From assembly GCF_003015185.1 (NCBI RefSeq), contig NZ_CP027861.1:1-64000 (forward strand): a stretch of 64,000 nucleotides of DNA, read 5' to 3'. The notes under the pieces are model-generated. The model was not told where the DNA came from. It worked only from the letters and a program-made list of their open reading frames with translations, and ran no database searches. This document shows positions 60,363-64,000 of this stretch, one piece after another. Position 1 is the first letter of the stretch. Each line of letters starts with the position of its first letter. Both the position numbers and the translations under genes were made by a program. This DNA comes from Ahniella affigens. Its GTDB lineage: Bacteria; Pseudomonadota; Gammaproteobacteria; Xanthomonadales; Ahniellaceae.

Positions 60363-60949
60363 GCCTCAGAGTGAGAACGACGAAGAATGTGCGAAGGACT
60401 GCGGCCCTTCACTCGGATACGGACATTCTTGAGTACACTGGCATCATGATCGCGGCCGGAGTAAGTGCCTCGTATATCATTGAAATGACGGGGCTGAGTA
60501 AGCACACCGTTGACTCCCTGATTGACAGGGATCGTGGCGCGCGTACGCCCGGGCGACGGAAAGGCGCCCTGACCGTTTTTCAGGACGATGCAAAGCTCAG
60601 ACTCTATGTCTCCGTTTTCCTGCACGCCTATAGACTTGCGAACCAGACCGAGTCATGGAGCGACCCCGGCGCGTTCGTAAGGGCGCTTCGGGCACTAGAT
60701 GCGAGGGCACCAGGCCACGAGGTTGAGCCTGACCTACTGTGCTTCGCGCTGAAGCAGATCGAGAAGGGCGATTTCGATCTGGCGCGATGCCCTGCATGTG
60801 CCACCCACTTCCTAAAAATCCAGCCGAAAGTAGGCGTGAAGAGAACCTTGGAAGGTGATTGCTTTGTCTGCACTTATCGGTTCAAAGCACTAGGTCGGTC
60901 CTCGTCCATCGCAGGGAAAGAGCTTCTGGCATTGGCGAAGCAGGGCTAG
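60359..60949 (+). CDS. FlhC-like zinc-containing transcriptional activator
   Basis: A 196-residue protein with an N-terminal HTH (IAAGVSASYIIEMTGLSKHTVDSLIDRDRG), a conserved basic bridge (TPGRRKGALTVF) and a four-Cys zinc site (C144, C147, C168, C171: CPAC, CFVC) placed as in FlhC. It resembles SetC and AcaC, master activators of SXT and IncC conjugation. It ends 13 bp before promoter module H, and is the last gene of the partition operon. I infer it binds the eight modules with the FlhD-like protein. Confidence 0.85.
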   Translation: MSLRVRTTKNVRRTAALHSDTDILEYTGIMIAAGVSASYIIEMTGLSKHTVDSLIDRDRGARTPGRRKGALTVFQDDAKLRLYVSVFLHAYRLANQTESWSDPGAFVRALRALDARAPGHEVEPDLLCFALKQIEKGDFDLARCPACATHFLKIQPKVGVKRTLEGDCFVCTYRFKALGRSSSIAGKELLALAKQG

Positions 60950-60962
60950 ACTCAGAGGAAAC

Positions 60963-61016
60963 CGCGAAAAAACGCGGGGTTTTCGCGGGAGAAGTGGGCC
61001 GAAGTACACCTAGGCT
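60963..61016 (+). promoter_or_regulatory. Promoter module H for traF-traH-traG
   Basis: Plus strand: perfect inverted repeat CGCGAAAA-N9-TTTTCGCG (60963-60987; arms extend to 9 bp), GGGAG, 19 nt, -10 TAGGCT (61011-61016). It is the best-preserved copy. The predicted start falls on the A of the traF ATG (61023), so the transcript may lack a leader. Confidence 0.76.
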
Positions 61017-61022
61017 GGCGAC

Positions 61023-61970
61023 ATGCGCGCCGTCCACGTCATCATTTTCAGTATTGCAGTGCTCTGCCTTTCAGCGGTTGGGCACGCACGCGAACCTCTT
61101 CATGAGCGTGGGTGGTTCTACTATGAACCAATTCCGGAGCCTGAACAGAAGCCAAAGCACGAGCCACCGCCAAAAACACCGGCGGAAGCGGACAGCGAGC
61201 CGGTCGCGCCGCTGAGCAGCGCTTGGCTCCGCGAAAACCTGCCGAAGTACCTTGATAGGGCAGTCGACAACCCCACGCTGGAGAACGTCCGGCGATATCG
61301 GTATCTGGAACGGCTCGCAATGGACCGAAGCTCGGCCTACAGCGATACGAGCGCTCGCCTCACGATGCTGGACCCGGTGCTTGATGAACAGTCAGTCAGT
61401 CCGCTCACAGCACTAGCCAAAGCCACTCGGACCAGAGAGCTAGCAGCCGAACGCGGGGCAGTGTTAGGAAGAATCAAAGCGGAGGCGGGGGTCTGGTTCT
61501 TCTTCAGATCCGATTGCCCCTACTGCCATGCCCAGGTCGCTGCCTTGAAAGCCCTGCAGAGCACTCACGGATTCAGCGTACTGCCAATCTCGATAGATCA
61601 CCAGCCGCTTCGAAACGGTGGATACCCGAACTTCGTCAAGGACACCGGTCAGGCGGTGAGGCTGGGCGTGCAAGTTACGCCAAGTCTGTACCTGGTCAAC
61701 CGAGACGGAAGAGTCCTGCCACTGGCATCGGGACTCCAAACAATGGATCAGATCGAGTACCGCATCATCGAGCTCGGAGCAGAACTTGGCTGGGTGACTA
61801 GGGAAGAACTCGAAAAGCTAGCTCCACTCCAGAACACGATCTTGGACGACGTCGCGAACGAGATCGGGAACAACGCTGACCCAGACAGCATGATTGACGA
61901 ACTAATTGCTCGGGGGGGGCTGCGTCTCGGCCAAGGCACTCCCGTCACCAACGGAGGTACAGATCCATGA
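61023..61970 (+). CDS. traF: TraF, periplasmic thioredoxin-fold T4SS assembly protein
   Basis: Exported thioredoxin-like protein. A signal peptide (VHVIIFSIAVLCLSAVGHA) precedes a helical region, then WFFFRSDCPYCHAQVAALKALQSTHGFSVLPISID with a CPYC active site, and VQVTPSLYLVNRDGRVLPLASG with the cis-Pro. Unlike F TraF, it keeps the CxxC, so it could be redox active. The 3' end overlaps traH by 4 bp. Start at the ATG 61023 is fixed by the signal peptide. Confidence 0.9.
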   Translation: MRAVHVIIFSIAVLCLSAVGHAREPLHERGWFYYEPIPEPEQKPKHEPPPKTPAEADSEPVAPLSSAWLRENLPKYLDRAVDNPTLENVRRYRYLERLAMDRSSAYSDTSARLTMLDPVLDEQSVSPLTALAKATRTRELAAERGAVLGRIKAEAGVWFFFRSDCPYCHAQVAALKALQSTHGFSVLPISIDHQPLRNGGYPNFVKDTGQAVRLGVQVTPSLYLVNRDGRVLPLASGLQTMDQIEYRIIELGAELGWVTREELEKLAPLQNTILDDVANEIGNNADPDSMIDELIARGGLRLGQGTPVTNGGTDP

Positions 61971-63406
61971 TCAGAACTATCCTCATCACCGTGCTATGGG
62001 CTGTGGCGCAGATGGCGTCAGCCCAAGGCATGGACACTCAGCTGGAGACCACGTTCCAATCGATGTCGAACACGACGAATCCTCAATTCATCAACGAGGG
62101 TCGGCCGACAGTCACCATGGGATCGTTCAGCTATCGGACGCCAGTTACCCGGCCGCAGATCCTGAGCTTTGATCCACCCAGGTTCAGTGGTGGATGTGGC
62201 GGCATCGATCTGTATGGAGGGTCGTTTTCGTTCATCAGCAAGGAGGAACTGCAAGGCCTCATGCGACAGATCGCGGCGAACGCAAAGTCGTATGCCTTCA
62301 ACCTCGCGCTGGGTGCAGTCTGCAACAAGTGCCTGCAAGAAATGCAGGCACTGCAAGACAAAGTCCAAAAGATCAATCAAATGATGAAATCAAGCTGCGA
62401 CATCGGCCAGGCGCTCGTCAACTCGGCAGCCGACCCAGCGATCGCGCAGATGACGGGGCGCTTTCGGGAGGGTGCGCAGGCAGCGCGCCAGGGTGGCAGT
62501 GTCTCTGATCTTTGGGAGTCCATGAACCAGGGCTGGGGAAAGGAATCGACGGAGGCGGCACTGGCGCGAGAACAACCGGATGAGTTCGCCCGTATCCAGC
62601 CTGGAAACGTGATCTGGAGGCTGCTGAAAGAGCGTGGAGTCAGTTCCTGGTTCGAGCAAAGCGATGACCAGTTGGCGATAGACATTCAGTCGTTTCTCGG
62701 GACTGTGATCGTCTGCGCGCCGAGCGACGCCAGTGCGTGCATGGTCGGGGAAGTCCCGCCCGAGGACCGACCTAGTGAGGTAACGGTTCGGAAGATAGCC
62801 GCCACTCTAGATCTTGACGCGCTGGTGTTCGGATCGAGCAGCAGAGGAGGCGGCGTAGCTGAGATCACATGCGGGAATACGGAAACGTGCTTGGATGCAC
62901 GCGTAGAACCGACAACGCGTCCGCGACAGGGGCTCAAGACGAAGATTCTTCGAGCACTGGTAGGCGATCCAGACACAGGTGACGTCGGGTACATAAAGCG
63001 GTACCGCTCGGCGTCAGCATCACTTAGTCCAGTCGATCAAGCACTCCGGAGCAACGCGCCAGGCCAGATGGGCGCATTGGATCGCGCCATTGACCAAGGC
63101 ACCGCGCATGCCGCGATGGCAGGTGCTGACGTGATCGCAGAGCTAATCGCCCTCGAATTGGTTGACCGGTTCTTGAGCGACGTGCTGCAAACAGTGCGCC
63201 AAGGAGGCGCGCAGGTTGGATCGGCCGAAGCTACCCAAATCGGCGAGCTGTTGGAAGAAGCCGACCGGAAGCGCCGGGCTGATGGGGAGCTGATCGCACG
63301 GCGCCAGCACCAGCGCATCCTGGTCTTGCAAGGCCTAGGAGCCATGCAGCAATTGGGTGAGACGCCTGACATGCGCGCCGGCAGCGTTGCGCCGGCAGGG
63401 AACTAA
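61967..63406 (+). CDS. traH: TraH, T4SS pilus assembly protein
   Basis: Exported protein (signal MIRTILITVLWAVAQMASA) needed for pilus assembly. The family signature FDPPRFSGGCGGIDLYGGSFSFI is at about residues 66-88, followed by LGAVCNKCLQEMQALQDKVQKINQMM with a coiled coil and conserved cysteines. At 479 residues it is the usual length. Two bases separate it from traG. Confidence 0.95.
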   Translation: MIRTILITVLWAVAQMASAQGMDTQLETTFQSMSNTTNPQFINEGRPTVTMGSFSYRTPVTRPQILSFDPPRFSGGCGGIDLYGGSFSFISKEELQGLMRQIAANAKSYAFNLALGAVCNKCLQEMQALQDKVQKINQMMKSSCDIGQALVNSAADPAIAQMTGRFREGAQAARQGGSVSDLWESMNQGWGKESTEAALAREQPDEFARIQPGNVIWRLLKERGVSSWFEQSDDQLAIDIQSFLGTVIVCAPSDASACMVGEVPPEDRPSEVTVRKIAATLDLDALVFGSSSRGGGVAEITCGNTETCLDARVEPTTRPRQGLKTKILRALVGDPDTGDVGYIKRYRSASASLSPVDQALRSNAPGQMGALDRAIDQGTAHAAMAGADVIAELIALELVDRFLSDVLQTVRQGGAQVGSAEATQIGELLEEADRKRRADGELIARRQHQRILVLQGLGAMQQLGETPDMRAGSVAPAGN

Positions 63407-63408
63407 CC

Positions 63409-64000
63409 ATGCTGCAGAGACTTCTATCCGATGACAACGTCTGGACAATCTACTCGATCGGCGCCCCGAACTTCATGTACAAGGTGTTCAACGCCATCGC
63501 TATGCTGGGGGAGGGCGGTGTTCTGGCCCGCATGGGCCAAATCGGGTTCCTTGTCGGGCTCTTTGTGTTGGTCTACAGAATCGCGACCGCCGCTGGAAGC
63601 CTGAGCGACCTCAAGCAGTCAATGATCGCAGGCGTGATCTTCGCCGCAATGTTCGGGACGACAACGACGGTCAAGATCGTCGGAATGGTCCCGACGCCAG
63701 GTGGAGTATCCGGAGGCGACGTGCGCGTGGTCGACAATGTGCCGTGGGGCATCGCCGCAATCGGTGGCGTGATAAGCGGCACCGGTGTGTACATCACGCG
63801 TCGAATGGAAACAGCCTTTAGAGATCCAAATGCGATTCCTGTAACCCAAGGCGGATTCGGTCGGACAGCCGAAATACTCGCGTCGGTAAGATCGCTGTCC
63901 CTGAGTTCCATACCAAACACGCTTCCCGTGTACGACTACTACCGGCGATCAATGCTGGCGTATCTGCGCGACTGCGCAATGCGCGCTCGGCAGTTCGAGA
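63409..64000 (+). CDS. traG: TraG, mating-pair stabilisation protein (partial, 3' end off window)
   Basis: The ATG at 63409 opens a frame running to the right edge (197 codons). The visible part has two hydrophobic helices (MGQIGFLVGLFVLVYRIA, MIAGVIFAAMFGTTTTVKIV), then DVRVVDNVPWGIAAIGGVISGTGVYITR and SIPNTLPVYDYYRRSMLAYLRDC, which match the TraG N-terminal membrane domain. Its large C-terminal domain lies beyond 64000. Confidence 0.9.
   Translation, partial: MLQRLLSDDNVWTIYSIGAPNFMYKVFNAIAMLGEGGVLARMGQIGFLVGLFVLVYRIATAAGSLSDLKQSMIAGVIFAAMFGTTTTVKIVGMVPTPGGVSGGDVRVVDNVPWGIAAIGGVISGTGVYITRRMETAFRDPNAIPVTQGGFGRTAEILASVRSLSLSSIPNTLPVYDYYRRSMLAYLRDCAMRARQFE

Overview
The window looks like part of a large conjugative plasmid from a Gram-negative proteobacterium; the gene families fit a beta- or gammaproteobacterium, but no chromosomal marker fixes the host. 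It carries a TrfA-type replication initiator with its origin region, a ParA/ParB partition operon, a MobH relaxase (TraI) with coupling protein TraD, an F-type (MPF-F) type IV secretion system, an IncI-like type IVb thin-pilus operon and a complete PRTRC cassette (ParB, A, B, C, D, E, F and ThiF). No chromosomal housekeeping genes, tRNAs, rRNAs or CRISPR arrays were seen.

Layout. 1-2.9 kb (minus): traC (runs off the left edge), traA, traV. 3.1-13.5 kb (minus): one long apparent operon, traL-traE-traK-traB, a pseudokinase gene, then PRTRC ParB-E-C-F-B-A-ThiF, so the PRTRC cassette lies inside the tra region. 13.6-21.3 kb (minus): traI-traD-orf-DUF4400, then a solitary TnpB element and two small genes. 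21.4-28.1 kb (minus): a Sel1-repeat protein, and an operon for a secreted two-repeat protein, a lytic transglycosylase, an unknown protein and a RecG-like helicase. 28.3-31.7 kb (plus): a RecJ-like DHH exonuclease and a membrane protein. 31.7-39.8 kb: accessory region with an AcrVA2-like gene cut by an IS21 remnant, several uncharacterised genes in tightly coupled minus-strand operons, and a thymidylate kinase. 39.9-51.9 kb (minus): type IVb pilus genes (pilL-N-O-P-Q-R, pilS, two further pilins, a PilT-like ATPase, an S49 protease and three unknown leading genes). 52.2-54.6 kb (plus): PRTRC protein D (actin-like), a small partner and a ParB-like HTH protein. 54.6-57.4 kb: origin region with iteron-like repeats and TCCGG-NN-CCGGA palindromes, a duplicated fragment of the rep 3' end, and trfA-like rep (minus). 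57.4-60.9 kb (plus): parA-parB-RHH protein-flhD-like-flhC-like operon. 61.0-64.0 kb (plus): traF, traH and the start of traG.

The most interesting signal is a regulatory circuit. Eight 54-bp promoter modules with identical geometry (quasi-palindrome CGYGNAAA-N9-TTTTCNCG, then GGGAG, exactly 19 nt, then a TANNNT -10 box, with no recognisable -35) stand in front of every tra and pil transcription unit: traV, traL, traI, the Sel1 gene, the secreted protein/transglycosylase operon, pilS, the pilL-R operon and traF. They are absent from rep, parA, PRTRC-D and the accessory genes. The window also encodes an FlhC-like protein with a four-cysteine zinc site and a partner made of two tandem FlhD-like domains, at the end of the partition operon and directly upstream of one of these promoters. 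By analogy with SetCD and AcaCD, I infer that this pair is the master activator of transfer and thin-pilus genes, with a distinct, readable binding site and a duplicated FlhD subunit.
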